DNA of 64,000 nucleotides from Holothuria scabra (GCA_037179385.1 CM074184.1:17192001-17256000); one strand, 5' to 3'. Positions 48,501 to 61,190 are shown, counted from the stretch's first letter. Notes: a model not told the origin generated them from the letters alone. Numbers and translations: made by a program.

Positions 48501-48800
48501 CTTTGATGCTATCGGCACTAGAACCGCCTCTCTTTTTTCTCTCTTCCAATCATCCCCACTTATCGTTTTATTTGTCTTCAAATGCGGTGATAATTCATCG
48601 AGATGAGTCATTACCTCATATGAGGGTACATTGATTTCGTCAGTTGAGGTAATTTCATATCACGAACGGGTTATGATACGCATTGCGCGTTCAGTAAAGG
48701 TGTTTTAAAGTGATTTGAGGTACGACGTAAGGAGTTTTAGCAACAATTTTGCTATATTATTCGCTTTATTATAATGAGGTCTCTGTGGACCCGATGAATG
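45550..48800. other. Upstream region of the 428-aa LRR gene
   Basis: Should hold the non-coding first exon and promoter of the minus-strand LRR gene, judged from the acceptor at about 45550. No exon or promoter element can be fixed by eye, and no transposon proteins were seen. Confidence 0.4.
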
Positions 48801-48817
48801 TTTGGTCTGGGCGCTCG

Positions 48818-48820
<3 letters not shown>

Positions 48821-48866
<46 letters not shown>
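48821..48866 (+). repeat. (TA)n array
   Basis: Pure TA repeat; the matching array at 48964-48997 encloses a tRNA-like SINE fragment. Confidence 0.9.
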
Positions 48867-48869
<3 letters not shown>

Positions 48870-48879
48870 CAAATTGGCA

Positions 48880-48960
48880 AAGCTGGAAAATCTGGCTGAG
48901 GTGAAAAAACGATGTTGACTCCACCGGGATTCGAACTCGGGACCTCCCGCTTTCTAGTGC

Positions 48961-48963
<3 letters not shown>
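48880..48963 (-). mobile_element. Second type of tRNA-like SINE fragment between TA arrays
   Basis: The minus strand reads GCGGGAGGTCCCGAGTTCGAATCCCGGTGG, a near-perfect B-box and T-arm. A-box, acceptor stem and anticodon arm are not intact, so it is not a functional tRNA. It is bracketed by (TA)n at 48821-48866 and 48964-48997. Confidence 0.6.
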
Positions 48964-48998
<35 letters not shown>

Positions 48999-49351
48999 CG
49001 CTAATTCCCACCTTAGGGGGAAATTGTTATATCTGCGCGTACATAGGGCGAAAAAATAACAACAAAATACATTAGAAACATTATTCGCCCTAACGTCTAA
49101 AAACATAAACAACGTTATTTCAATGGCCAGCCATCCGTTCGTGTTAACAGCTAGGTATCCGTAAATTTGACAACTTTGAAGTAATTGTATCTACTTTGTA
49201 AATCTAGGAGGGCGCCCTTGTCCGTTTACGTATTCCTATAGAAAAAGTGTGTAGAAACGTTACGGCGAAACTTATATTTCGCCCCCAATTTTTTTCCCCT
49301 TAAGGTCGACTTTTCAACAACAACTTTCCCCCTAAGTGCCGAATTAGTGAA

Positions 49352-49756
<405 letters not shown>

Positions 49757-49801
49757 TTCTTTCACTGTTTGCATCAATTTTGATCCAACCTTGCTACACC
49801 T

Positions 49802-52533
49802 ATGGAGAGTACTTTGGAAACTTTCAAATTACTTCGACGCCTGTGCGAAAAACGTGTCAGGTATCGACATCACCTTTCCAACTATAAAACGTACCGAGCA
49901 AACAATACGGTACCGAAAGGGCTTCAAATTAAAGTCCCTACCGGCTTGCCACTCTCCGACAGTGGAAGCTACGCCAACTGGAAAGGTATCCTCAGAAAAA
50001 CGTCTCTCAGACTGATGGAAGTACAAATTGGAAATTGTCGGAAAACCATCAATGAACTCAATCACCAAATTGATTTCAAAACCAGAAAGCTAAAAAGAGA
50101 GCTTCCCAAATCCGAGCTTCAAAACAAGCTTCGGTTTATCTCTCAGGACTGTCTCCGACTCTCTCGTACTCTAAATTCTAGGCAACAACGCAAGTTTCAA
50201 AGAGATCATGTCACTTCAAACCAAGTGACTGTCACTTCAAATCAAGTGACTTCAAATTTTCAGAAAAGCAGGTCTCGCAGATTTATTCGTAAACCGGTTA
50301 CCGAGCCTTCCATCGCCACCACCGCGGTTGTAAGCATATCGTGTCAGCTTTCTGAAGGAGAAACTAAAATTCTCTCGAAGGGACTCAATTTCTGCCCCAA
50401 ACCAAGGCAGACTGACACGCAGAAATTATCGTTAGACATGAAAGCGTTTTTCCGACGCTTGCGCCTTCGGGAGTATTTTGCTGACGAAGACGGCCTAAAT
50501 TCTCCACCGGACAACGATATATCGTATCAATTTAAACCAAAAAGCACCTGGAACCCACCAAAGGGGCGTTGTCCGTAACTGGAATAATTTATTTCGGCCA
50601 TTGAAGAGGATGTGAAAAACCACACCCCTTCCCCAGATTTTCGCGACAATCTCACAAAAAGTGAACGTCAGGCCATTCGAAGTCTACGGCATCGTGATGA
50701 TATTGTTATCAAGCCGTCGGACAAAGGCTCTGCGATTGTTGCAATGGGGACTCAATTTTACAGGGAGGAAGCCCTCAGATTACTTGGCAATCCCGATTAC
50801 TACAGACGTCTAGACTTAAGATCCCACTTCGGAAATTGCGAAAAAAGTGGAGGCGGCCATCAAAAAGATGGTTCGCAACGGCTCCATTGACTCTAAAACC
50901 GGCCCGAATCTCCTCCAGGTAGATCCTAAACCAGGCCGTTTCTATTGTCTGCCCAAAATTCACAAAACGGGTAGTCCGGGCAGACCCATTATTTGCGGCA
51001 ACGGGACTGCCACGGAAAAAATTTCAAAATTTGTTGACCTGCTTATCCAACCCCTGGTTCCAACCCTTCTCTCCTACGTTCAGGACACTACGGACTTCAT
51101 CCGCAAAATTGGGAGGATCAAAAATCTCCCGTCGGACACAATTCTGGCCACTCTTGACGTGTCCTCGTTGTACACAAACATACCAAATGAGGAAGGCATC
51201 TCCGCTTGCACCAACGCCTTCAATCCGATTCGGGGCAAAACTCCCATCAAGAAAGACTTAGGCGAACTCATGCATCTGATTTTGACCAACAACAATCTCA
51301 TTTTTGGTGACCACCACTACCTCCAAATTCATGGTACAGCCATGGGAACCAAAATGGCTCCCTCATTTGCTAATTTGTTTATGGGCAACTTCGAGCAAAA
51401 ATTTCTGTCTCGACAAAATTTGAAACCACAAATTTGGTTACGCTTCATAGACGACATCTTCATGATCTGGCCCCACGGTGAAGACTGTCTAAAAAATTTT
51501 ATTGAAAAAATCAATTCGTTCCATCCCACCATCAAATTTACGGCCGATCATTCCAGGTCCAGTGTCCACTTCCTGGACACCACTGTAACCATAGAAAATG
51601 GTTCACTCAAAACAGAGTTGTTCAACAAACCAACGGACAAGCACAACTACCTTCTACCCAGCAGTTGCCATCCTCCGCACTGCACCAAAAACATTCCGTA
51701 CAGTCAAGCACTCCGCATAAAACGCATCTGTTCTTCTGAAACAGATTTTGACACTCGGACAAAGGAACTAGGTGGTTACCTCCGTAACCGGCAGTATTTT
51801 CGGGGTTCAATTGAAAATGCCATTAAAAAGGCAAAAGAAACCCCTCGCTCGCAAACTCTGACGTACAAAACTCGTCAGCGCAATTCCGACAGAGTGCCGT
51901 TGGTAACCGTTGGTAACCGGTCTACCACCACTAGCCAAATTCATCAAAAAGCATATGCCCACACTTCAGAGCACCGATCGCCTAGGGTCTATCTTTCCCC
52001 AACCCCCCGTTGTTGCCTTCAAGCGGCCCTCAAGTTTACGGGACATTTTGGTTCGGGCTAAATTCCATGACATAGCCTCAGTCGAGGAAAACAACAAAAA
52101 TTTTGGTTGTTCACCTTGCCCTTTCGACTGCAAGAAGTGCGCCCTGGTTGATTCCACAAAAGGCTTCCAGAGCAATCAAAATGCACGCACCTTCCAAATT
52201 AGACAAGAAATTCATTGTCTTTCCATAAATGTCATTTATCTCATATACTGCAATTTATGTAATGTGCAGTATGTTGGAGAATCTAAAAATACTCTTCGAA
52301 TGAGAATGACACAGCACAGGTCAGCAATTAAAACCAAAAAGGTTGAACAACCTGTTGCAAACCATTTCAATTTGCCTCATCACTCTATCAAAAACTTACG
52401 GGTCATTGCTATCGACCAAAACGATACATGGACCGACAAAGCTAGAAAAGCTAAAGAAAATTTCTGGGAACTCAATCTCAAAACCACATCGCCTTTCGGC
52501 TTGAACATCAGGAGCGATTTACCAGCTTGCTGA
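49802..52533 (+). pseudogene. PLE A reverse transcriptase / GIY-YIG polyprotein, broken frame
   Basis: Starts at ATG 49802. The first segment, to 50578, is rich in basic residues and holds the PLE N-terminal motif ending WNPPKG. Two in-frame stops (50576, 50585) interrupt it; the frame then shifts near 50850 and again near 51910-52060. RT landmarks, all seen: LPKIHK, PGRPIICGN, LDVSSLYTNIP (motif A, Asp at about 51156), IHGTAMGTKMAPSFANLFM (motif B), RFIDDIFMIW (motif C, FIDD at about 51444). The last segment (51910-52533) has a Cys cluster, CSPCPFDCKKC, and the GIY-YIG signature LIYCNLCNVQYVGES, ending LNIRSDLPAC. The catalytic residues are intact but the frame is not. Confidence 0.9.
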
Positions 52534-52549
52534 TGATACTAATCAAAAT

Positions 52550-52708
52550 AATCCGATCAGGCCATTCCGGCCTAACAATTTCTCTAATTACTTTAAAGGG
52601 GATTTTCCTATTGTTGATGGGTTACACCCGAGTAATCCGATCAGACCCTCCCGGTCAATTAACCTGCTCAATTGCCTTAAGAAGGATTATCCTGTCACAA
52701 TAGAGATG
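52550..52708 (+). repeat. Two imperfect 3' UTR tandem units in PLE A
   Basis: Two units of about 75-80 bp beginning TAATCCGATCAG (52550 and 52634) with parallel content (TTCCGGCC / CTCCCGGTC, then AAGGGGATTTTCCT / AAGAAGGATTATCCT). Confidence 0.6.
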
Positions 52709-52741
52709 AGACCATTGTCAACACCTTTAAACGCTTCCAAA

Positions 52742-52935
52742 ATTTCTCACTCCTTGTCATTCTCTGACCAAGTATTGACAAAGAGGTAGTATTCCCCGAA
52801 AGCTCTACTTCAAACCTTTTGGCTGTTTAATTTATCTAAATTCTAGCCTTCCGCTATTTGTATCTCCTCGGAGATCCAGCCTTTCAATTCTGTAGCACCT
52901 GTAGCACTGTTGTTTTACAGTTTCTTCGTCATGTT

Positions 52936-52942
<7 letters not shown>
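52742..52942 (+). repeat. 3' pseudo-LTR of PLE A
   Basis: Matches the 5' copy with a few substitutions and a 9-bp local duplication (GTAGCACC...GTAGCACT). The low divergence between the two copies implies fairly recent insertion despite the broken frames. Confidence 0.88.
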
Positions 52943-52967
<25 letters not shown>

Positions 52968-52986
52968 AACATGACGAAGAAACTGT
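52917..52986. repeat. Inverted repeat at the PLE A right end
   Basis: ACAGTTTCTTCGTCATGTTTATA at 52917 is matched by its reverse complement ending at 52986, with TA repeats in the middle. The tip of the 3' pLTR is thus repeated in inverted orientation. Confidence 0.8.
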
Positions 52987-53033
52987 TTTATATATATATA
53001 TATATATACATACATATATATATATATATATAG
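52936..53033 (+). repeat. TA-rich array at the right side of PLE A
   Basis: TA and TACA repeats, including the centre of the 52917-52986 inverted repeat. Confidence 0.85.
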
Positions 53034-53320
53034 ATAAACAGTTTGAAATGATAAGAAGTGCTAAAATTCGGAAGAAAGCTCCGCAACGTTTCGGGTATGT
53101 TCCCTTCATCAGGCGGCAAAATAATAACTGATCAAAAAACGATATTCAAAAGAAACAACAAACGCGTGCCGATACAACTCGATCGGCACGCCTTTGTTGT
53201 TTCTTTTGAATATCCTTTTTTGATCAGTTATTATTTTGCCGCTTGATGGAGGGTACATACCCGAAACGTTGCGGAGCTTTCTTCCGAATTTTAGCACTTT
53301 TTATCATTCCAATCTGTTTA
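53033..53320. repeat. Inverted repeat with arms of about 140 bp, carrying a PLE-type end motif
   Basis: The left arm (53033-53173) and right arm (53182-53320) are reverse complements with a few mismatches; the centre CGTGCCGAT...ATCGGCACG has an 8-nt loop. Each arm holds the TGATGRAGGG...CCCGAAACGT motif found at the end of the PLE at 29.6 kb: left arm on the minus strand, right arm on the plus strand. Confidence 0.85.
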
Positions 53321-53399
53321 CCTTCATACTTTACCAGTGCTACGCAGTATTCGACCTTATTATTTTATATATTTATATATATAATTAAATATGAAAGTA

Positions 53400-56290
53400 A
53401 AAACTAGAATTGCAACTGCACATACAATGATAAAAAGACACCGTGATTCGAGAAGCTTTCAGCTATTTTATTCAGCCTTCCTCGGCTCGAATGAAGCGAA
53501 ATAAAATGCGTTCAAATAAAATTACTAAAAGACAAGCAAAACAAACAAAGGATATAAGCAAGCAACACAAACTTAGCCCTGTTAAGAATAAAGTTAAAAT
53601 CACTGGAGGATAAACAACAAAAAATAAAAAAAGAAAATAATGATAAGAAGCTTAAAACCAGCTGTAAAATTGCTGCACAGGAGCAGTGAGAATCCCCTAG
53701 AAAGATAAAAACTGGTGGTAGTTAAAAGGGGCATGGAAGGAGTGTTAGGCAAGAACATTAAACATGGAAACAACCGGGAAAAATTGAATTTGGGCTTTAC
53801 CGTAGGTAGCTGATTCTTTTAGATGAGTTAAATTCCTTTCTTTTATTGAGACCCAATGGAAATAAGGTATTCAATTGGGCAAGCCAATAACCCTCTCTTT
53901 TGGTGAGGACGGTATCAATATTACACTTAGTGTAAGTCTGTTCAATAATTATAAACTTAATGTCCGACAGCTGATGGGGAGAAGCATTATAATGGACTGC
54001 TAATTCACATGTACCCCGATTATTGAGAAGATCGGATTTGTGATTTCTAAGCCTTAAATTCCGCAGAGGTAGACCCAACATATTGCAAATTACATTTAAA
54101 ACAAGTTGCTACATAAATTACGCAAGCATTTGTACAGGAAACAAAACTCTTAATAGCGAAAGTTTTCTTAGTGGCACAACTATGAAATGTAGAACTTTGC
54201 GTGAAAAAGTTGGTACAAGGGTCACATTTCTTCCGTTCACATTTAAAACACCCCAGTTTGGAAATAGTTCCCCCTCCATAGGTACGATAAGACGGTTGCG
54301 ATTTCTTCAGTAAATCCTTAAGGGATTTACCTCTTCAATATGCAGTAAAGATTGAATTGTGTGGGTCATAAGGGGCGAACTATGAAGAATGTGGATATGT
54401 TTCCGTTTGATAGAATGAGCATTAGGTAATGCTGGATTGAAATCGAGGACTAGAGGGTATTTCCGACTAGCGTTATTCTTTTTGACAGGATTAAGTAAGG
54501 CAGATCTTGGTAATATGCTCGCCTTGTAGAATTGATCCTCTTCCAGCTGGGAGTCATAGCCTCTAGCTATTAAATAATTGTTATGTTCAATTAAAACGAT
54601 TGCGTAATAATTCAGGGGTGGAACAGTTACGTTTCAGCCCCAAGGCAATGCTATACAATATGCTCTTCACCTGATGTTTAGGATGAGAGCTAGATGGTAA
54701 TAAATAAAGATGACCGTCCGTAGGTTTAGAGAACACGTCAGTGGAAATAATACCATTATTTAACATAACCAAAACATCCAGAAATTGGAGCTTAGATTCT
54801 GAGAACCTAACTACAAAATTGATAGTGGGGTATTGAGAGTTAATAAATTTGGTAAATTCCTGCAAAGCGTCAAGACCGTGGGGCCACAGCTCAAAATTAT
54901 CTTCCCTAAAACGCCACCAGTTTTGTGGCTTAAATGGGCCCTTTGTAGTAGCTACTTTGTCTATGTAACTCATGGCTATGTCAGCATAACTGCATGCATT
55001 CTTGGGTCCCATAGCGGTGCCATGGATTTGTAAAAAATTAATACCTTTGAAACTATTGTATTTTAAACAAATTTCAACTGCTTCAACAACACAGTCGTTG
55101 CAGGGTAAGTCAGATGTCCTATTGGTCAATGCTTCCTTTACGGCTTTTAACCCTAAATTATTGTCTATGTTGGGAAACATAGCAGTAACGTCCCAAGAAA
55201 CCAGTAAAGTGGAAGGAGGTAAAGGGGTACGACTAAACTTCTGAAGTTTATTAAGAAAATCAGTAGTATCTCTAATGTAAGAGGGGCTCTTTTGGGCAAT
55301 CGGCTTGAGAAAAATCTCTGTAAAAGCAGAGAGATTTTCAATAGCTGTGTTACAACCAAAAGTAATAAGCCTAATGGGGTTCCTTTCCTTGTGGGTTTTT
55401 ACAGTGCTAAATGCTTTGCCTGGTTTGGCATCCCTATTAACTACCCATTCAGCTATCTTATCATCAATTTGACCTTTGCTTACCCACTTGCATGGAAGCA
55501 CAGTTTGCCACCACCGTTAGGATATCATGGGTAGGATCCTCGTCAATCTGAGAATAGTGTAGCGGATTAGAAAGCTGGGTTAAAATTTTCCTGTCATATT
55601 CGGAATATTCCAACAACACAAATTTACCTTCTTTATCCTGTGTGGAAATACATAACGAATCAGAATTTTTTAGATCGTAAAGGGCTTTACGCTCATCCTT
55701 AGTTAAATTGTCCCTAGTACGACGAACATTCTTGGGATCCAAAATGTCCCTGGAAATTGCAGAAATAAAGTTTTCGACAGCTGAATCTCTTGATTTTGGA
55801 GGTTGCCACTTAGAACGAATTCCTAATTGATGGTGTAAGTTGGAAAATCGATCATACTTAGTGAAGGCTTCAGAACCGTCAAAATAAACTGCGAGACGAA
55901 GTCTTCTGCTAAAGTTATCTATGTCTTCCCTTACTTTCAACCAGTTGATATCACGAAGAGTTGGGCAAAACGAAGGACCCCTGGATAATAGATTGGTAGC
56001 TGCTGTACTACATCCAGTATTACACAGATTGACCGGGGCATGTTGCGGCTGGTGGTTGGGTAATGATTCCGGTACAAGATTACGCTTCTTTTGTGCCATC
56101 CTGGCAATAGATTTCCTTAAGGAGGCATTAAACCTTCTATTTTTAAGTCCCTTGTTTAGTTTAACAGTTTGACTGATCCGAGGGGCCTCATCCCTGGCTA
56201 ATTTTAACGACAATTGGCTTCCAAGCTGAGTTTTAAATTCTGAGCTCGATGTTTGGCACTGTTCCACATTGAAATTGCTAGTCCTCTATT
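53400..56290 (-). mobile_element. Penelope-like element B (minus strand, decayed)
   Basis: Minus-strand frames at 55464-56267, 54587-55501 and 53797-54081 together make a PLE: N-terminal region, RT, Cys-rich linker and GIY-YIG. It differs markedly from element A. The boundaries are approximate; no terminal repeats were found. Confidence 0.85.
53797..56267 (-). pseudogene. PLE B RT / GIY-YIG polyprotein, broken frame
   Basis: N-terminal segment (56267-55464) with RGPSFCPTLRDINWLKVRED and the KWQPPKSRD motif. RT segment (55501-54587) with KTHKERNPIRLITFG, SWDVTAMFPNID (motif A), IHGTAMGPKNACSYADIAM (motif B) and RFREDNFELWPHG where motif C is expected. The usual DD of PLE motif C reads ED, so the catalytic pair is damaged. 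A frameshift lies at about 55480. From 54587 to 54081 the frame is broken but QYVGST of the GIY-YIG domain is readable near 54090, and 54081-53797 gives its C-terminal half ending NTLFPLGLNKRKE. Confidence 0.85.
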
Positions 56291-57595
56291 AAAATTGCGA
56301 AATAAGGACTGCCGTTCATTGTCCACACTGTTAAAAAATTTCTCTGTAAATTTACATAATTTTTATGGCAAATTTTTTTCCAACCAAATAATGTTTTTTT
56401 ACAGCCAGACTGTAATCATGAAAAAACATTAAGGGTTTGTTTTTTCTTTACAGTTTTTGCATGTAAATTAGTTTACAAAAGTCTACTGTAAAATCGAATT
56501 ACAGAATTGTTCTGTTTTGTTTACCTTAATTTTATGTGAATTTACAGCCTACTGTTTTCATTCCCGACGTTTTAATATTTATTATAATATCGCTTTTATA
56601 CCTTTCATATGTTATTACGTAACATACACTTCACCATTACGTAGATCAGGTATTTGCTTACCAGCGTAATGTGTCGTTAGGAAGTTGTTTTCAATCAAAA
56701 CACATTGAGGATGCTTTGTTGTCATATTGTTGTCAAATAGACTGCTATCTCTAGGAACTTTGTAATTGGAAAGTCATTTTTTTGTACAATATAATAATTG
56801 TTTTTAAAATAAATATGACAAAGAATGCAAATAGAGTTTGTTGTCAGCAATCGCGTGTTGATACGGTATTGCAACCAATTATAGTGACCATCAATTCTCA
56901 TTGAAAAGGGTAAATTATCAATGTTCTGCCAGTTCATTGAAGAAACTTTTAAATCGGCACACCATTTCGATTGAGAGTTTGGGATAGTCACTTTTGTATT
57001 AAGGATTCAGTAAAAATCATGCGAACCTTTCTGGTATTTAAGTAAAATTTCATAAATTAGAGGCCGATATGATATAATTTCACGCTACCATAATAGTCTT
57101 TAATTTTCTGGCAGATTCCAAAGAATCTTAAAAAGTTGGTATTTACATTATACATTTCATGAAAGGAATTCAGGTTTACAAATTGATATTTTATTGATAT
57201 TTTTATTTTTACTGTATATTGATATTTTTACTTCCACCTTCCTCGAAGTATGTAATAACCTGAGGGAGGCGGACGACAGAGCTTTGAGTATGTATGTGGT
57301 GATGCTCAAATTTTGTAACACAAGCCTTTCCTAGGGGATGATGTCGAAAAGTAATAGTTTCAACTTTCTTTCTTTTGGTTACTCTGGATTAAAATTGTGA
57401 TACTTTACGCACACTGGCTGTCGAATGTTAAATGTTTACTTACTTTCCACTAGTGTGGCGGAGGACATCCCTTCATCAGAAGGCTTGAAAACTCTATAAG
57501 GAAGATCGACTGACCTCTTCTTATTATTCTACATGAATTTATGGGAAGTAAAATTTCATACAGAATTACTCATATAAGTATTTTCCTACATAAAT
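56291..57595. other. Intergenic stretch between PLE B and the 490-aa LRR gene
   Basis: Between 56320 and 56560 CTGTAAA / TTTACAG recurs in both orientations (for example TCTCTGTAAATTTACA, TTTTTACAGCCAGACTGTAA, CTTTACAG, CTACTGTAAAA, TTTACAGCC), suggesting an old DNA-transposon or MITE-like repeat. The rest, including the 3' flank of the LRR gene, shows nothing clear. Confidence 0.4.
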
Positions 57596-59068
57596 TTAGT
57601 TTACTGCCTCAGTCCTAAAATCGTAAATTCTGCTTTGGTATTCAGAATTTTGTACAGGAATTGATTGGTAAGCATTGTCTTGCAGATCTTTGCAAAAGAT
57701 TTCTCTGGATGGAGGGCTGTCACTAGATTTCTGGCTCTTCACATCTGGTGGAGAATCTTGTCTTCCCAATGGCGTTCCCGGAGCTTTAATCTCCCAGGTA
57801 TACATTTCCCCGGACCTGTTGCCCAGCGCTAAAGGTTTTACATCAATTTTGGGCATGTCACTGAATCCTCCGGAAGTACATTTGATTTTGGAAAATGGGG
57901 GAATTTCGGCGTAATCACCACTAATCCGTTGGTCGTTATTTAAGACTTGTATTGACAAAGAAGGTTCACCTTGATTCGGGAAGAACTTGACCGTTTCATC
58001 TTCTATTGTCATTTTCTTTATCCTGGCATCGGAGGTAGCAACTGTTTCCAAAACCTTTTGCCTTTGGGCCATTCTACATAGGACGGCTGCAAACACCAGT
58101 AGTAGTAGAAATATGACAAAAATAGCTACCAGAGCACCATACATGACAAATTCTCCTTCTACTACCCAAAACTTTGTATTGTCGGATGTCGTCCTGATCG
58201 AAGTAACCGTATAAGAACTACCAACAAGAGTATCTTTGAATTGTTTGTTTGAGGGACCTTGAGAATTGACGGTACGCATTGATTCTGAGACGGATGTTGT
58301 TTCGTGATCTCCCCAATACAAACTTGATGTTGAAATATATGATGATTGCGTTGTTACTTCCATTTCCTGGTAGTAAGTAGTTGGTATTGCTTCACACATC
58401 ACTACTTCTCCTAAAGTTGATATATCGAATCTTCTTTTAGAAAGAGATGGAGGACTCATACACTCTGCGAGGGGGTTGCCTTCACAAGTCTCTATTGAGC
58501 CATTGACCACGTAATTTATGTACCATTCGATAAAACCTTTAAGGCTGCAGTCACAAACCCATCTATTTCTGCCCAAACACACTTGTCTATGTTCAGCATT
58601 TGTCTCTGGCCAAAACTGGAGAATATCACTTGGAACAACGTGTAGTTCATTGCCACTTAAATCAAGTGACTGCAAACGATGTAGACCACGAAAAGCACTA
58701 ACACCAATCAATGTTAAATAGTTTCCACTTAAATTTACTTCTTTCAAATTGCCAAGAAACTGGAAAGTGTTGTTATTCAACTTAAAGAGACGATTTTTTG
58801 ACAAATCTAAGATACGTAACTGGATGAAATTCTTAAGCCGATTTGGAAATTCTTGTAAACTGTTATACCGAAAATGCAACTCGAACGTTGTTTCAGAGTT
58901 CAGTTCTTCCTGGTTTGGCAAGCTTCTCTTGAAATGACTGTTGCACTCAATTGATTGCCCCCGGGAGGAATCGTGAGTAACCTCCCTGCAGTTGCATGCT
59001 AGCGGACAGGACGCGGTAGCGCTGCAGATTTTCAAAAACAATATAATCAAAACGGAGAAGTTCCACAT
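57596..59068 (-). CDS. LRR transmembrane receptor (490 aa), paralogue of the 44.2-45.5 kb gene
   Basis: Single open coding exon. Signal peptide 1-19 (MWNFSVLIILFLKICSATA); LRRNT C21, C25, C27, C42; LRRs about 62-156 (LRILDLSKNRLFKL, LKEVNLSGNYLTLI, LQSLDLSGNELHVV); LRRCT with CDC at 172-174, then C195, C203 and C225; Ser/Thr-rich stalk; membrane segment about 299-321; cytoplasmic tail of about 170 residues with five or more tyrosines (DYAEI at Y386, MYTWEI at Y423, AYQSI at Y467, Y477, Y482). YAEI and YTWxI are shared with the other receptor, although the residue at -2 of Y386 is glycine, so it is not a strict ITIM. A likely 5' UTR acceptor (TTTCTTTGCAG, exon start about 59153) lies 85 nt upstream of the ATG. 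Confidence 0.92.
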   Translation of the reverse strand: MWNFSVLIILFLKICSATASCPLACNCREVTHDSSRGQSIECNSHFKRSLPNQEELNSETTFELHFRYNSLQEFPNRLKNFIQLRILDLSKNRLFKLNNNTFQFLGNLKEVNLSGNYLTLIGVSAFRGLHRLQSLDLSGNELHVVPSDILQFWPETNAEHRQVCLGRNRWVCDCSLKGFIEWYINYVVNGSIETCEGNPLAECMSPPSLSKRRFDISTLGEVVMCEAIPTTYYQEMEVTTQSSYISTSSLYWGDHETTSVSESMRTVNSQGPSNKQFKDTLVGSSYTVTSIRTTSDNTKFWVVEGEFVMYGALVAIFVIFLLLLVFAAVLCRMAQRQKVLETVATSDARIKKMTIEDETVKFFPNQGEPSLSIQVLNNDQRISGDYAEIPPFSKIKCTSGGFSDMPKIDVKPLALGNRSGEMYTWEIKAPGTPLGRQDSPPDVKSQKSSDSPPSREIFCKDLQDNAYQSIPVQNSEYQSRIYDFRTEAVN

Positions 59069-59933
59069 TTCGAACGTAATACGATAGTAACTGAGATTAT
59101 GTCAATAAGACGCACAAATTTTCTTGTTCTTTCGACTTATGCAAGTCAATTCACTGCAAAGAAAAGAACAATAATAGATGCCGTTAGTTAGTTTGATCAG
59201 GGAGTTGCTAGCAGCTCCCTGGTTTGATTCACATTCGAAAATTTTGCCCCTTGAACTCTGGTCAGTTACACTTTGACCTTTATTTCAGAATCCAGACTTA
59301 GAGTCACTTACGATTAACTTTAAAATACTAGGCATCAATCTTCACAGATTTTAACCATTGATATTTATTTTCATGTTAAATGTGAATAAAATCAAAATTA
59401 GTAGCTAAGTAAATTACCAAATGTATCTTGTACCCTGAAAATTGGTTCAGATTTAGTAAAGTTGTGCATGAATATAAAATCTGTCAACTTATTGATATTT
59501 GGGACAAAATAAAATTAAACTATGTACTCCACTTGTTTGGAAACTAACAAAAAGCCTGTTTATACTTATTAACGAGCACATTCCTTGGTATTTCAAGAAT
59601 TAAGGGAAACCCTTAGTCTTTGTTTGGGCTATATGAGCTCCCTCGTGGTAGAAGACCAAAGTCAGTTTGGTTTTAATGGTTTTCCATAGTTGAAAAACCT
59701 GCCAAGCCATGACGCTACAGGCCAATTCATGACGCCCAGTTTCAAGGGGCAGAATTTTCTAATGAGTTCAGTATGAAGAACATGCTACAAATTCCCTTTA
59801 CCCGCTTTACAAACCTAGTCTTTAAACTTGATTATAACGTTTTCGGCATATTTAAAGGTTCTTCACCGCAGATCAAAACAACATTTGCGATGACATAAAG
59901 TCACATAAAAGGTGTACTCATAAAAGTTATTAC

Positions 59934-61190
59934 TTGATGTGGGATACACGCAACTGCAAAATGCTCAATATGAGAACGGAGCTTACTTTGTGCAACCATG
60001 TGCTGTCTGATAATAATACTCAGTCTTACTTTACAACGTTTCATAATAAATTCTGTGAAGCATTTAATGAGAACTGTAAGGAATCTCAAATCCAAGAAAA
60101 AATTTACAGAAATCGCCTTGGATTACCTCAGGTATTCTTAAATCTGTTCGTAAGAAGGATGTCTTGTATTTTCCTTTAAAAGAAACCCTACCGAACAGAA
60201 TTTTCTCTACTACAAAAACTATAAAAACAGATTAACCATGATAGTTCTTAACGCTAATCAGTCCCACTATCATAGCTACTTTACTGAGAACAAGAACAAC
60301 AGCAAAAAGATGTGGTCTGGTATACATAGATTATTGAATAGAGGGGGAACAAGCTTGTATTGTCCAGAATCAGATGACACCTGTATAAATGAAGCTAGTG
60401 TAATGGACTTTGCCGTCAAATTCACTAATTTCTTTTCAACTGTTGGTTAAAAATCTTTGCAATGAAATGGACGACAGTAATTTCAGTTTCGAGTCATATT
60501 TTAATTATATTGATGTGCCAAGTACCTTTGTGTTACACCCAGTAAGTCGTGAGGAAGTGATTCCTACTATTTTGAAACTACAAAATTCAAAGTCACCAGG
60601 GTATGACGAAATTACTAATGAGGTTTTGAAATATGCACACGATTATATTGTTGATCCACTTACTCATATTTTGAATTTATCTTTTTCTGAAGGAATATTC
60701 CCAAATGAGTAAAAAACTGCGAAGGTTATACCTGTATATAAGTCTGGTGACTCGAATATTGTATCAAACTATCGTCCTGTTTCAGTGTAACCAGCAATTT
60801 CTTAGATTTTTGAAAAGCTTGTTTAATAATAGATTATTTAATGTTATTAGTAAGAATAACCTCTTACATACTGGTCAGTATGGTTTTGGGGGAAATCATT
60901 CAACATATTTAGCTGCTTTAAAATTTGTCAATGATATTGTTTGTAATTTGGACAGGGGAGCCTGCACCGTAGCTCTGTTTGTTGACTTTTTCAAGGCATT
61001 TGATACCATTCATCATGGTATGTTACTCCAAAAATTATATAGGTATGGAAAAGTTTAGAAAAGTTACCTCACAAATAGACAACAATAAGTCCGTTACAGC
61101 GGTAAAGGTTCTGATGTTAAGGAAATTAGTGTCGGTGTCCCACAAGGATCAATACCGGGACCTTTACTCTTTATTATCTCATCGCTCCAG
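59934..61190 (+). pseudogene. LINE (non-LTR) reverse transcriptase fragment
   Basis: Broken frames carry non-LTR RT landmarks: LQNSKSPGYDEITNEVLK (60580-60640), ILNLSFSEGIFPNE (to about 60710), a frame change, then GQYGFGGNHSTYLAALKF, ALFVDFFKAFDTIHHGMLLQ (motif A, near 60990) and, in another frame, GVPQGSIPGPLLF (motif B, near 61140). Motif C (YADD) and everything after are absent, so the copy is cut at about 61190. Clade (CR1/L2/Jockey-like) not resolved. Confidence 0.82.

Noticed and set aside
48900..48962. Possible tRNA gene on the minus strand
   Set aside because: Only the T-arm/B-box half is intact and TA repeats cut into the rest; better explained as a SINE fragment.
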